Shown here piece by piece: positions 16,831 to 29,645 of a DNA stretch of 64,000 bases. Each line of letters opens with the position of its first letter. Position 1 is the first letter of the stretch. The DNA is taken from the NCBI GenBank assembly GCA_019509785.1, contig JAEKLQ010000039.1, positions 116,189-180,188 on the forward strand. Reading direction: 5' to 3'. The notes under the pieces are model-generated. The model was not told the origin of the DNA. It saw nothing but the letters and a program-made list of their open reading frames with translations, and did no database searches. Both the position numbers and the translations under genes were made by a program. This stretch comes from Fibrobacterota bacterium (GTDB lineage: Bacteria > Fibrobacterota > Fibrobacteria > UBA11236).

Positions 16831-18210
16831 TCAATGCAAGCGCGGGCCGATGGCCCCGACGCCGATTACGCCCCGGGCGTCCCTTCCCGGGTGCGCCGCG
16901 GGCAAGATGCGGATCGCGGTTCCCGCCACCACCGAGCGCAAACCGACAGCCCCCGTGCCCACGTAGAAGGCGATGGTATCGGCGGCCGCCCCGATATCGT
17001 GGATGTTCAGTCCGGAGGCCGATCCGTCGTTCCATTTCGACGCCGGAGCCGTAGCGGCCCCGAATGCGGCGCCAGTAGCCTTCGAGAAGTAATCCTTGGT
17101 ATCGCTTCCCGGCGACGGCCAGGTGGTTTTCCCCAGCTCATCCTTGCCGTCGGCCTGGACCACCGCCAGGCATAAGGGATTGGGCGGATTGTTGCTCCCG
17201 ATGTCCTTATCGAAATGCAGCAGCAGTAGGCCGCGGCCCTTCAATACGGCCCGGCGGCCCACGTTGGAGTAATTGGACCAGAAAAAGAGCTCCTGCGGCC
17301 GGGCCGGATTGGCGAACCGGTAGCCCACCGTCCCGTTGGCGGCGATGGCATAGGATGCGTTCATGGATTTATCGACGTCCACCACGTCGAGCCAACCCTG
17401 ATCGGCGCGGAAGAAATCGTTGATGAGCGGGGGATTCTGATCGTTGGGCCGGTTGCCCATCAGGCAATAGTCCCCGAATCCGTACAAGTCGGGCCAACCG
17501 AACAGCATGTGCCCGCATTCATGGCAGAAGACGTAAAGGGACAGGCTCGTGCCCATGTCGCTCATCATGTAACGCGTCAGGCTCACGCCGTCGCGCTTCT
17601 GGTTGATGGACCCCGCATGCGGCCACAGGCCTTGGGCGTAAGTCTGCCCTACGCCCGCGTAGACGATGCTGATCGCCTCCACCTTGCCGTCCTTATCGTT
17701 GTCGAACTTGGAGAAATCGACCTCCGCGTCGAAGTAGGCCAGGACCTCGTCGACCAGCTCGCCCGCGCGGTCGTAGCCTGTGCCGGCCTCGTAGTAGGAC
17801 TTGGGATTCTTGGCGCGGTAGTACCCGTGGATCTCGTTTTGGAAATCCACCTTCCCGTTGGACACGTCGTGGTAATAATCGCGGACCGACCCGTTGCAGC
17901 TGAAGCGGTTGAAGCCCTTCAGGTTCAGCCAAGCGTCCACCTCGTCCCTGGTGAAGGCGGGAGGCGTATCCGAAAAATCCACCAACAAGGTCAGCCCCCA
18001 TACCGTGCCCGCGGGATGCTGATAGTAATGGAGGGGCGCGGCGGCCGCGGACTGAACGCCCCCGATAGAACGTTTCGAAAGTGCCGCCGGGGAAGGCAGA
18101 TCCGGCCAAGCCGGAACGATTTTCCCGTTGTAGACGATGATGGCCTGGGCGGGAATCGCGAAGCAGAGAGAGCCGGCCAATACGGCCAAAGCGCGGATGC
18201 GACAGGACAT
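16831..18210 (-). CDS. secreted M6-family metalloprotease
   Basis: 459 residues with a signal peptide ending SLCFAIPAQA (about 23). The catalytic zinc motif HECGH lies at residues 230-234 followed by LFGWPDLYGFGDYCLMG, which matches the M6 (immune-inhibitor-A-like) pattern HExxHxxGxxDLY...M. Upstream features also fit: LLVDFSDTPPAF and SVRDYYHDVSNGKVDF. A calcium-loop-like DNDKDGKVEA sits at about 170-179. ATG 18210 has a strong GGGGAA ribosome site; the upstream in-frame ATG at 18270 is rejected. It probably degrades extracellular protein. C-terminal residues form a beta-rich tail that may be a sorting or binding domain. Confidence 0.88.
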   Translation of the reverse strand: MSCRIRALAVLAGSLCFAIPAQAIIVYNGKIVPAWPDLPSPAALSKRSIGGVQSAAAAPLHYYQHPAGTVWGLTLLVDFSDTPPAFTRDEVDAWLNLKGFNRFSCNGSVRDYYHDVSNGKVDFQNEIHGYYRAKNPKSYYEAGTGYDRAGELVDEVLAYFDAEVDFSKFDNDKDGKVEAISIVYAGVGQTYAQGLWPHAGSINQKRDGVSLTRYMMSDMGTSLSLYVFCHECGHMLFGWPDLYGFGDYCLMGNRPNDQNPPLINDFFRADQGWLDVVDVDKSMNASYAIAANGTVGYRFANPARPQELFFWSNYSNVGRRAVLKGRGLLLLHFDKDIGSNNPPNPLCLAVVQADGKDELGKTTWPSPGSDTKDYFSKATGAAFGAATAPASKWNDGSASGLNIHDIGAAADTIAFYVGTGAVGLRSVVAGTAIRILPAAHPGRDARGVIGVGAIGPRLH

Positions 18211-18341
18211 TTCCCCGGCCTTTCGAAAGGTATGCCCTATACTAATGCCGAACGGACGGTCCGGCCGCATGGGTCTGGCGCCGGTATCGGGGGGTTTTAC
18301 TTCGGGGCCGCGTAGGCGGGAACAGCCGGCCCCGCGGGTGA

Positions 18342-21240
<2,899 letters not shown>

Positions 21241-21249
21241 AGGTTCGCC

Positions 21250-22011
21250 TCAGCGAGCGTGGTGGCGCCCGGCCGCGTCGAATCCCGGCGGGACCCGTTT
21301 ATGGCCGGAGGGACCCTTCCCGGACATGGGCGCCGGCCCATTGCAAGTGAAGTCATCGAACACGGTTTTGTTGGCGAGATTGTCGTTATGGCTCAGGCTG
21401 ACCAGGGCCAGTTGGGAACGGGGTCCCATGCCCTGGGTGGAGAAGCCTTCGGCGATGACCTTCCAGGAGGCATCGGCCTGGTTCTTGTACCAGGCGGAAA
21501 ACTTCTTGCCCCTGCGCGCCAGGCGGATCCATACCGGATACCCCGAGACGCCCGCATTGATATGCGAGTCCAGCGTGCCTACCGTGCCCGCGGAATCGTA
21601 AAAGGCGTTGTAGTTGTTGCCCGGGGTCACGTCCACCACCGCGTAGCCGCCTTTGGAAAGATCGTTCACGTCGTTGGCGGCCAGGATGCCCGCCTGGGCC
21701 CATTCGAAGGTGTTGTCCTGCGACTCGATCTTCACCGAAACGTCGAAGTTACCTGCCTCGGGGGCCAGCGCCACGCCCACGAATTCGTTCACGTCCCCGT
21801 ACACGTCGCTGCCCTTGCCCGTCAACGCCAGCTTGCCCCCGGAAACCACCGCCGATCCGCCCGGCTCTCCGTCCTTGTCCAAGAAAGTCCACTGCGCGCC
21901 CAAAGATTTGCCGTTGAAATCATCCCCGCATTTGCCGGCGGGCGCGGCTTGGGCCAAGAGGGGAGCGGAAACCAAAAGCGCCAGGGCCATCTTGCCGTGA
22001 AAGTTTCTCAT
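21250..22011 (-). CDS. secreted laminin-G/concanavalin-like (DUF1349-type) protein
   Basis: 253 residues. Signal peptide ends LLAQAAPA. The mature protein begins CGDDFNGKSLGAQWTFLDKDGE, then FDVSVKIESQDNTFEWAQAGILAANDVNDLSKGGY and PVWIRLARRGKKFSAWYKNQ, VFDDFTC: the jelly-roll pattern of DUF1349/LamG-like carbohydrate-binding domains, where the WAQAGI strand and the FSAWY strand are typical. ATG 22011 has GGAGGTCAC upstream. Probably binds or modifies polysaccharide outside the cell. The C-terminal 25 residues are basic and Pro/Gly-rich. Convergent with the propeller gene, 9 bases apart. Confidence 0.75.
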   Translation of the reverse strand: MRNFHGKMALALLVSAPLLAQAAPAGKCGDDFNGKSLGAQWTFLDKDGEPGGSAVVSGGKLALTGKGSDVYGDVNEFVGVALAPEAGNFDVSVKIESQDNTFEWAQAGILAANDVNDLSKGGYAVVDVTPGNNYNAFYDSAGTVGTLDSHINAGVSGYPVWIRLARRGKKFSAWYKNQADASWKVIAEGFSTQGMGPRSQLALVSLSHNDNLANKTVFDDFTCNGPAPMSGKGPSGHKRVPPGFDAAGRHHAR

Positions 22012-22388
22012 GTGACCTCCGTAATGGTGTCTGCGGAAAGATAAGTCACGATGAAACACGCAGGCTACCGAAACATTCATGTAACCTCGCGGTATAATTG
22101 ACACCAAAAATTGTTCATTGTCTCCGCGCCTCAAACGATCGAAAGCGGAGCTTCGGGATCTCCGGGAGAAACCCTGGGGTTACCGGAATGGCGGCGAGCC
22201 GCCGGCGCCTTCCTTCAGGCGAATATGGAGCGCCTTTCCTAACGCGCAAAAACGTGGTTGAGACTTTCCCGCTGGCAAGACGGAATTGCCTGCAACAATC
22301 GGTTCCGCGCTTACGTCCAACTTCCGTCGGGCCATTTCCGTTCTTCGGCATTACCATGGGGACGGCGATTACCCAAATCGGAGTTCGC
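22012..22388. other. 377-base divergent intergenic region
   Basis: It lies between the start of the laminin-G-like gene (-) and the first Asp-box propeller gene (+), so it should hold both promoters. An AT-rich patch around 22090-22125 contains TATAAT at 22093-22098 overlapped by TTGACA at 22098-22103; which strand uses it cannot be decided by eye. The last 20 bases before 22389 are conserved with the leader of the second propeller gene. I see no convincing gene inside. Confidence 0.4.
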
Positions 22389-25181
22389 ATGCGCGTCGGC
22401 TTGATATCGGTCTTTTGCGTCGCGGCGTGGTGCCAGGCGGAGTGGAAATCCATTCCGCCTCCGCCCGTCGATTCCGCAGCCAAGGAGCCGGTCTGGTCCA
22501 TCGTCGCCCATGACGGTGGTTTATGGGCGACGACCCCCGAAGGGTTATCCCTTTCCCGGGATTCCGGCCGGACCTGGCGGTCGGCGCGGCCTCCCGAATT
22601 CCCCCGTAGCGCCCATTCGGCGGCGACTTCGCCCGGGGGCAGGCTTTTTTCGGCCGCCGGTTGCCTGTTCGCGACCGCCAGCACCGGGCTTTTCACGACC
22701 TGCGACGATGGCGCCTCCTGGAGGAAGGATCCGCAGATGGGCCGCATCGATCGCCTGCGGGGGGATGCGAGCCTACTCATCGCGGGATCGTGGGACGATG
22801 AAAAATTGTATGCCTCCGACGACAAAGGCCGGACTTGGCGGACCCCGCCGTCGTTCACTCCCGACGGCATGGGGCTCGACGGGGTTTTCCAGGATGGCTC
22901 GCGCCTGTGGATGTCCGCCGGCTCCTCGTACTACTCCGACGATGGAGGCAAGACCTGGCATGCGACTGATGCCGGGGGGGTCGGTCCCTCTGGCGGTTAC
23001 GTCAGGCTGGCCGGCCAGCTTTGGAAGTACGGACCGTACTCCGAAATGCAGAACTCGGCGGATAGCGGGCGGACCTGGACGCAGAGGGATATCCGGATTT
23101 CGGATCTCTTGGGGTCCGTCTATTTATCGGGGCTGGTCTTCGTGGAGGGCAAACTGTTCACCAGCGGGTTCCTGAGCACCGCCAACTATCCCGCGGGCGT
23201 ATTCATGTCCGCCGATTCCGGTAAAACCTGGGTCCCCCGGAACCAGGGCCTTCCGGTATCTTCCTTATCCCCGACCGATTCGGCCCTGACGGGGGCCACC
23301 GCCGTCTTCGCCCTGGGGACGCGGCTATTGGCGCGCACCGAAAAGGGCATCTACCGTTCGGATGATCTCGGGGCCGGTTGGCAGGCTTCCAATGCGGGAA
23401 TTTCCGCGGCCGCCCTGAAGAACGTCTCGTACGAGGACGTTTACGTGAACGCCGATCGGGCCTTCCGCCGGATCGAGGCGAACAACCAATTCATATGGTA
23501 CACGAGCGCCGATTCCGCGCTCACTTGGCGCGTATGGAATCCCGGCATATCCGATATCGCGTCGCTGCATTTTACCGCTTCGACCGTCCTCGCGTTCCGT
23601 AGCCACGGGGATTCCGCTTTGGCAGATCCCATTTACCAATCGAAGGACGGGATGAAAACCTGGAGCCTGCTGCGGGGGCCCTGGTCCTCCACGTCCGCGT
23701 ACACCCTCGACGCCATATACGCTTCCGGGACCCATATCTACGTCAGCGGATACGTTTACGCCGGCATCGCCACCGCATTCTGGCATTCCCCGGATGAAGG
23801 GGCGACATGGGAGTCGGACTCGATGCAGGTTTACGGGCAAATGCTCGCTTGGCATGCCGAAGCCGGGAATGCCCGCTTCCGAAACGAAGGCGCGGCGACC
23901 ACCGTCTCCACGGATAGCGGCCATACCTGGAAACCCACCCTAGGCGGCGGCAACGTCGAGGGGTCCGCCGTCGTGGGCCAGACCTTGTTGGTCCGCATCT
24001 ACGATTCCCTTTTCGTGACCAGCGACGCCGGCAAGACCTGGCGCCCTTCCCCGGTGGAAAAAGGCAACCCGCAATTATTCGACGTCACCGCCTTCGCGGG
24101 CCGTTTCCTCGTCGCCACACCCCAGGGGCTGCGGGCTTCGCGGAACGGCCTGGATTGGGAAGATGCCGGAGAGACGGGTTTGTCATACTTGTATTCCCGG
24201 GCCATCGTCCTTGCCGGGAACAACCTGATGGCGGCGACCAATAAAGGCCTTTTCGTCAGCCAGGATTTGGGCGCGCATTGGCAGCCGTCCCTCGTGCCCC
24301 AGGGAGAGTCGCCTTCCCCCGAGCCGCGCGTGGCCTGGCTGGCGGCTTGGAAGGACACCTTCTTCGCCGGGATCCCGAACCTGGGGGTTTTCCTCTCAAT
24401 GGACTCCGGCAAGACCTGGGTCCGCAAATACGATGATCCCATCTGGGGCATGTGGGCCGGTCCCGAGGATTTGGCGTTCGACGCGGGCTACATCATGCAC
24501 GCCCCCGATCTGATCCCGGGCGCGCATATCTGGGGCGAAGGGCCCGACTCGTCTTTGGATAACACCGAACTCGCCATGGCCGATGGCGGCCTCTACCTGT
24601 CGAAGACCAGCGGCGCCTTCGTGAGCAATGCCCCCGGCGCGCCGTGGACGCCCGTGAAGTTGCCGGGACAAGCGCCGCACGATTTCCTGGCGGGGGACGG
24701 AAAGGGCCTGGTCGCCTCCGCCGCCGATGGTCTCTATCTGCGCCCGGCCGCGAACATGGAATGGCAGCCGATAGGAGCGGGCCTGCCGAAGGATGAGGTA
24801 TCCGCCCTGTCCATGGATGGTGGCCGCCTCCTCGCCGGGCTGTTCACCCAGGGCCTATGGATGAACTCCGCGCTGCCGATCCCGATCGCCCACCCGCCGG
24901 CCCAGCCCTTATTAGTGGCCCGTCCGTCCATCTATCCCGGCGCGGACGGAAGCCTGGTCTTCCGAGTGAATCTGGCGGCGCCGGCCCGACTGCGCCTGAC
25001 CTTGCATTCTGCCGCCGGCCGGACCCTGGCCGATCTGGCCGTATCGGCGCGGCCCGGGATCCAGGAACTGCGGCCGAACCCGCGCGGGCGAGGCGTCTCC
25101 TTCTACCGCCTGGAGGTGGAACCGGAGGCCGGCCATGGCCCGGTGCAAACCTTCCGGGGAACTCTCGCGCCTTTCCGTTAA
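22389..25181 (+). CDS. secreted Asp-box (BNR) propeller protein, paralog 1
   Basis: 930 residues. Signal peptide ends AAWCQA (about 18). The body has many Asp-box motifs of the form S-x-D-x-G-x-T-W (SRDSGRTW, SDDGGKTW, SADSGKTW, SMDSGKTW), the hallmark of sialidase-like/VPS10-like propellers, enough for two propellers. No sialidase Arg triad or catalytic Tyr/Glu can be assigned by eye, so an enzyme activity is not claimed. The last about 85 residues (RVNLAAPARLRLTLHSAAGR, then GVSFYRLEVEPEAG) look like a type IX-secretion sorting domain. ATG 22389 has GGAG at the right distance, identical in the paralog. Tandem with 25229-28081. Confidence 0.85.
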   Translation: MRVGLISVFCVAAWCQAEWKSIPPPPVDSAAKEPVWSIVAHDGGLWATTPEGLSLSRDSGRTWRSARPPEFPRSAHSAATSPGGRLFSAAGCLFATASTGLFTTCDDGASWRKDPQMGRIDRLRGDASLLIAGSWDDEKLYASDDKGRTWRTPPSFTPDGMGLDGVFQDGSRLWMSAGSSYYSDDGGKTWHATDAGGVGPSGGYVRLAGQLWKYGPYSEMQNSADSGRTWTQRDIRISDLLGSVYLSGLVFVEGKLFTSGFLSTANYPAGVFMSADSGKTWVPRNQGLPVSSLSPTDSALTGATAVFALGTRLLARTEKGIYRSDDLGAGWQASNAGISAAALKNVSYEDVYVNADRAFRRIEANNQFIWYTSADSALTWRVWNPGISDIASLHFTASTVLAFRSHGDSALADPIYQSKDGMKTWSLLRGPWSSTSAYTLDAIYASGTHIYVSGYVYAGIATAFWHSPDEGATWESDSMQVYGQMLAWHAEAGNARFRNEGAATTVSTDSGHTWKPTLGGGNVEGSAVVGQTLLVRIYDSLFVTSDAGKTWRPSPVEKGNPQLFDVTAFAGRFLVATPQGLRASRNGLDWEDAGETGLSYLYSRAIVLAGNNLMAATNKGLFVSQDLGAHWQPSLVPQGESPSPEPRVAWLAAWKDTFFAGIPNLGVFLSMDSGKTWVRKYDDPIWGMWAGPEDLAFDAGYIMHAPDLIPGAHIWGEGPDSSLDNTELAMADGGLYLSKTSGAFVSNAPGAPWTPVKLPGQAPHDFLAGDGKGLVASAADGLYLRPAANMEWQPIGAGLPKDEVSALSMDGGRLLAGLFTQGLWMNSALPIPIAHPPAQPLLVARPSIYPGADGSLVFRVNLAAPARLRLTLHSAAGRTLADLAVSARPGIQELRPNPRGRGVSFYRLEVEPEAGHGPVQTFRGTLAPFR
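24656..25181 (+). repeat. 3' segment nearly identical to the end of the downstream paralog
   Basis: The last about 525 bases of the first propeller gene match 27556-28081, exactly 2900 bases downstream, with only scattered substitutions (for example the stretches covering GLVASAA, MEWQPIGAGLPKDE and the whole C-terminal domain). The 5' parts of the two genes are much more diverged. This pattern suggests recent duplication followed by gene conversion or strong selection on the C-terminal sorting domain. Confidence 0.8.
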
Positions 25182-25228
25182 TCTTCGTGCATTACCTTGT
25201 AGACAACGATTACAAAAGCGGAGTTCGC

Positions 25229-28081
25229 ATGCGCATCGGCTTGATATCGGTCTTATGCTTCTCGGCGTGGTGCCAGGCGGAGTGGAAATCCATTCCCCTT
25301 CCCCGCTTCGACTCCACCGCCAAAGAACCGGTCTGGTCCGTGGTCGCGCATAACGGCGCCCTCTGGGCGACGAACCCCCATGGATTGTCCACTTCCCGGG
25401 ATTCGGGCCGGACCTGGCAATCGGTCCGGCCTCCCGGCTTCCCGCGGAGCCTTCGCATCGCGGGGTCCTCGGTGGGAGGCAAGCTTTTTTCGGCCGGCGG
25501 ATGCCTCTTCGCCACCTCCCCCGTCGGACTTTACTCCACTTGCGACAACGGCGCAACCGGTGAGGTTGCGGGCGCGACCTGGAAGGTCGCGGGCACGGCC
25601 TCGCGAGCCGCGGATCTGGCGCTCAGTTACATCGATCGCTTGCAAGGGGATGCGGGCCTGCTTGTCGCGGGCGGAGCCGATGACGACGAACCGTACATAT
25701 CCAACGATCAAGGGCGAACTTGGCGGACCGTCACGCCATCCATGCCGGGCGGCATGGAGTTGGACGGGATTTTCCAGGATGGGCCGCGCCTATGGTTATC
25801 CGCCGGCTACACCTATTCCTCCGAGGATGGCGGAAAGGCATGGCAACTTACGAGCGCGCCGACGGGAGGCGCCACCCGGTACGCCAGGCAAGGCGGCCTG
25901 CTGTGGGCTTACGGGCAATACACGCCGCTGGCGTTCTCCGCGGATAGCGGAAAGACCTGGCTGCCCCGGGACGTAACGGCCCCGGACTATCTGGGATCCT
26001 TAACCTCCTCGGGGCCCGTGTTCGCGGGGGGCAAGTTCTTCACCAGCGGGACCTTTGAGGATCCAGGCGTCGCCGCGGGCGTATTCATGTCTTCGGATAC
26101 CGGTAAGACCTGGGTGTCTCGGAACCAGGGGCTTCCCCCCTATCCCCGCTCGCCGACCGATTCGGTCATGTCGGGGGGCAGCGCCCTCTTCGCCCTGGGA
26201 AACGTCCTTTTGGAGCTCACCCACCAGGGCATCTACCGTTCGGTAGACCTGGGGGCACATTGGCAGGCCGCCAACTCGGGGATTCCCGGGGACGCGGTGC
26301 AGAACGGGGGACCTGAGGCCATTTTCCAGTATGCGGATCGGTTCTACGTCCGATCGCTGGAAAACGACCAAGTTGTTTGGTATATGTCCGCCGATACCGC
26401 TCGCTCATGGCGGACTTGGGATCCCGGATTCGCCGGTCTCGAGACCCTGTTTTTCACCGGCTCGACCGTACTCGGCTTCCGCATGGGCCCGGATAGCGCG
26501 ATCCCCGATCCCATTTACCAATCCAAGGACGGGATGAAAACCTGGGCGCCGCTGCGGGGCCCATGGGCCTCAAAGCCTTCGCCCAATCCGGTAGCCATAT
26601 ACGCTTCCGGGAAGCATATCTACGTGGCGGGGGACTTCGTCGAGAACGCCGCCACGGGCAGCAAGCGCAATTACTGGCACTCCCCGGACGAAGGCGCGAC
26701 TTGGGAGCCCGACTCCGGCCTGGTTTACCAGGATGCGTTCCGTTGGCATGCGGCCCTCAAGAACGCCTGGTTCCGGAACGACGGATGGATGGTGGACTGC
26801 TCTACGGACAGCGGCCGGACCTGGAACACCTGCATGAGCGCCGGGAGAGTCGATGCTTCGGCGAGCGTGGATCAAATGCTGATGGTCCGCATCGAGGACG
26901 CTCTTTTCGTGACCCGCGATGACGGCCAAACCTGGCTTCCCTCCTACGTCGGGGAAGCAAACGCGCCTCCCGAGGCAATAACCGCTTTCGGGGGCCGCTT
27001 CTTCGCCGCCACCCGCCTGGGACTCCGGGTTTCCCGGAACGGCATTGATTGGGAGGACCCGAAGGAAACGGGCTTGACGACCCGAGACCTGCGGGCGATC
27101 GCCGCCTCCGGAAACAATCTGCTGGTCGCATCCTACCAGGGGCTTTACCTCAGCAAGGATATGGGCGCGCAGTGGCAGGTATTACCCGTACAGCAAGTGA
27201 CCGGGTCGCTCCTGGAACCGCAGGTCTCCTGGTTGGGCGTCTGGAAAAACGCGTTCCTCGCCGGGATACCCGGCCGGGGGATCTGGATTTCCTCGGACAC
27301 CGGCCAAAGCTGGACCCAGAAATACAACGCTCCCCTTATGGGCGCATGCGTGGGCCCCGATACCCTCATCTTCGACGGAGGAACGGGGAACATCGTGTAT
27401 GCCCCCGACTTGGCCCCTAGCGCGAAAACCTGGGGGAAATTGCCCACCGTGGGAAACGATAACCCCACCCTGGCGCGGGCCGATGGCGGCCTATACCTGG
27501 CGAAGGCCGAAGGCGCCTTCGTAAGCGAGGCTCCCGGGGCGGCGTGGTCCACCGTGAAGTTGCCGGGGCAAGCTCCGCACGATTTCCTGGCCGGGGATGG
27601 AAAAGGCCTGGTCGCCTCCGCCGCGGAGGGTCTCTATATGCGCCCGGCCGCGAACATGGAATGGCAGCCCATAGGAGCGGGCCTGCCCAAGGATGAGATA
27701 TCCGCCCTCTCCATGGACGATGGCCGCCTCTTCGCCGGCCTCCTCTCCCAGGGCCTATGGATGAACTCCGCGCTGCCGATCCCGATCGCCCACCCGCCGG
27801 CCAAGCCCCTGCTCATAGCCCGTCCGTCCATCTTTCACGGCGTTGACGGAAGCCTGGTCTTCCGCGTGAATCTGTCGGCGCCGGCCCGGCTGCGCCTGAC
27901 CTTGCATTCCGCCGCCGGCCGGACCCTGGTCGATCAGGCCGTATCGGCTCGGCCCGGGATCCAGGAACTGCGGCCGAACCTGGGCGGGCGGGGCGTCTCC
28001 TTCTACCGCCTGGAGGTGGAACCGGAGGCCGGCCATGGCCCGGTGCAAACCTTCCGGGGAACACTCGCGCCCTTCCGCTAA
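25229..28081 (+). CDS. secreted Asp-box (BNR) propeller protein, paralog 2
   Basis: 950 residues, the tandem paralog of the preceding gene and alignable along its entire length. Signal peptide ends SAWCQA. Asp boxes include SRDSGRTW, SEDGGKAW, SSDTGKTW and STDSGRTW. The C-terminal sorting-like domain is almost identical to that of paralog 1. An extra stretch of about 20 residues (GEVAGATWKVAGTASRAADLAL region, about 110-130) is absent from paralog 1. The 47-base gap between the genes contains only the conserved leader with GGAG, so both are probably on one transcript. Probable cell-surface or extracellular protein; ligand unknown. Confidence 0.85.
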   Translation: MRIGLISVLCFSAWCQAEWKSIPLPRFDSTAKEPVWSVVAHNGALWATNPHGLSTSRDSGRTWQSVRPPGFPRSLRIAGSSVGGKLFSAGGCLFATSPVGLYSTCDNGATGEVAGATWKVAGTASRAADLALSYIDRLQGDAGLLVAGGADDDEPYISNDQGRTWRTVTPSMPGGMELDGIFQDGPRLWLSAGYTYSSEDGGKAWQLTSAPTGGATRYARQGGLLWAYGQYTPLAFSADSGKTWLPRDVTAPDYLGSLTSSGPVFAGGKFFTSGTFEDPGVAAGVFMSSDTGKTWVSRNQGLPPYPRSPTDSVMSGGSALFALGNVLLELTHQGIYRSVDLGAHWQAANSGIPGDAVQNGGPEAIFQYADRFYVRSLENDQVVWYMSADTARSWRTWDPGFAGLETLFFTGSTVLGFRMGPDSAIPDPIYQSKDGMKTWAPLRGPWASKPSPNPVAIYASGKHIYVAGDFVENAATGSKRNYWHSPDEGATWEPDSGLVYQDAFRWHAALKNAWFRNDGWMVDCSTDSGRTWNTCMSAGRVDASASVDQMLMVRIEDALFVTRDDGQTWLPSYVGEANAPPEAITAFGGRFFAATRLGLRVSRNGIDWEDPKETGLTTRDLRAIAASGNNLLVASYQGLYLSKDMGAQWQVLPVQQVTGSLLEPQVSWLGVWKNAFLAGIPGRGIWISSDTGQSWTQKYNAPLMGACVGPDTLIFDGGTGNIVYAPDLAPSAKTWGKLPTVGNDNPTLARADGGLYLAKAEGAFVSEAPGAAWSTVKLPGQAPHDFLAGDGKGLVASAAEGLYMRPAANMEWQPIGAGLPKDEISALSMDDGRLFAGLLSQGLWMNSALPIPIAHPPAKPLLIARPSIFHGVDGSLVFRVNLSAPARLRLTLHSAAGRTLVDQAVSARPGIQELRPNLGGRGVSFYRLEVEPEAGHGPVQTFRGTLAPFR

Positions 28082-28211
28082 GCCCGTCCTTTCCCCCGCT
28101 CCGACCGTGCGCCCTTGGCCCGCCGGATTTAGATTTAGGTCCGGCCGAAAGGGGCGGCCCGTATTCTAGCTTCAGGCACACGCGCGGGGATCCCCCCGGA
28201 AGGGCGGCGGC

Positions 28212-29612
28212 ATGGCGGACGGGTACCGGACGGAACAAGACTCTTTGGGGAAAATGCAGGTCGCCGAAGGCGCCATGTGGGGCGCGCAGACGCAACGGGC
28301 GGTCGAGAATTTCCCCATCAGCGGCTTGCGATTCCCGCGCGACTTCATCGGAGCGCTGGGCATGGTGAAATACCTGGCCTGCCAGGTCAACCGCGATCTC
28401 GGGCTCATCGACAGCGCCTTGGCGGCGGCCATCTCCCAGGCGGCCATGGAGGTGACCGAAGGCCAATGGGATGAGCAATTCCCCGTGGACATTTTCCAGA
28501 CGGGCTCGGCCACCTCGACCAACATGAACGCCAACGAAGTGATCGCGCGGCGGGCGACCGAGATCCTGGCGCAAGGGGGCGGCGCCGGGCTGACGCGCAA
28601 GGTCCATCCCAACGATCACGTCAACCTTTCCCAGAGCAGCAACGACGTCATCCCCAGTTGCATCCATATCGCCGCCCAAGTCGCGATCGATAAGGATCTG
28701 GTTCCGGCCCTGGTCCGCCTGCGTACGGCCCTGGAAGCCAAGTCCAAGGAATTCGCCGGCGTGCTCAAGTTGGGGCGCACCCATTTGCAGGACGCGACGC
28801 CCATGACCTTGGGTCAGGAATTTTCCGGCTACGCGGCCATGGTGGCGCACGCCATCGGCAGGCTGGGCAACGCGAAATGGCATTTGGGCGAACTCGCCTT
28901 GGGCGGGACCGCGATTGGCACGGGCATCAACGCGCACGCGGATTTCGCGCGCAAGGTGATCGAACGCCTGAACGATTTGTCCGGCATGGAATTCCGCGAG
29001 GCGGAGAACCATTTCGAAGCGCAGGGCGCTCGGGATGCGGCCGTGGAGGCCTCGGGCGCGCTCAAGTCCGTGGCCGTCTCCCTCTACAAGATCGCCAACG
29101 ACATCCGTTGGCTGGGCTCGGGCCCGCGCGCCGGCCTGGGCGAGCTGGAACTGCCGGCGGTACAGCCCGGCTCATCCATCATGCCCGGCAAGGTCAATCC
29201 GGTGATGGCCGAAGCCCTGATGATGGCTTGCGCGCAGGTGATCGGCAACGATGCGGCCATCACCTTCGCCGGGGCCGCGGGCAATTTCGAGCTCAACACC
29301 ATGTTGCCGCTCATCGCCTATGATCTGCTGCAATCCATGCAGATCCTGACCGGGGCGGCTTCCGCTTTCGAGGAAAAATGCGTGCGCGGCCTCTCCGCGG
29401 ACGAAGAACGTTGCCGGGAGACCCTCGACCGGAGCCTGGCCCTGGCCACCGCCCTGGTGCCGCGCCTGGGTTACGATGCGGCCGCCAAGCTGGCGCAGGA
29501 TGCCTACGCGAATGGGAAGACCATTCGTGATGTCGCGCTGGAGAAGGGCTTGATGAAAGCGGAGGAATTGGACGCGCTTCTCGATCCTGCGAAGATGATC
29601 GGGAAGCCCTGA
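28212..29612 (+). CDS. fumC: class II fumarate hydratase
   Basis: 466 residues, standard for FumC. Catalyses fumarate to malate in the tricarboxylic acid cycle (or the reverse in a reductive branch), cytoplasmic, iron-independent homotetramer. Signatures: DIFQTGSATSTNMNANEV (about 96-113), HPNDHVNLSQSSNDVIP (about 136-152), LGRTHLQDATPMTLGQE, and the superfamily signature GSSIMPGKVNP (about 320-330). ATG 28212 follows a GGAAGGGCGGC ribosome region. It stands alone between exported-protein genes; no other cycle genes adjoin it. Confidence 0.97.
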   Translation: MADGYRTEQDSLGKMQVAEGAMWGAQTQRAVENFPISGLRFPRDFIGALGMVKYLACQVNRDLGLIDSALAAAISQAAMEVTEGQWDEQFPVDIFQTGSATSTNMNANEVIARRATEILAQGGGAGLTRKVHPNDHVNLSQSSNDVIPSCIHIAAQVAIDKDLVPALVRLRTALEAKSKEFAGVLKLGRTHLQDATPMTLGQEFSGYAAMVAHAIGRLGNAKWHLGELALGGTAIGTGINAHADFARKVIERLNDLSGMEFREAENHFEAQGARDAAVEASGALKSVAVSLYKIANDIRWLGSGPRAGLGELELPAVQPGSSIMPGKVNPVMAEALMMACAQVIGNDAAITFAGAAGNFELNTMLPLIAYDLLQSMQILTGAASAFEEKCVRGLSADEERCRETLDRSLALATALVPRLGYDAAAKLAQDAYANGKTIRDVALEKGLMKAEELDALLDPAKMIGKP

Positions 29613-29645
29613 TGCTTCCTTCTCGAGGGCGCTAAGCGGCGGCGA

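Noticed and set aside
24857..25228. In-frame N-terminal extension of the second propeller gene into the first gene
   Set aside because: The extension overlaps the first gene's coding end; the conserved leader and signal peptide place the start at 25229.
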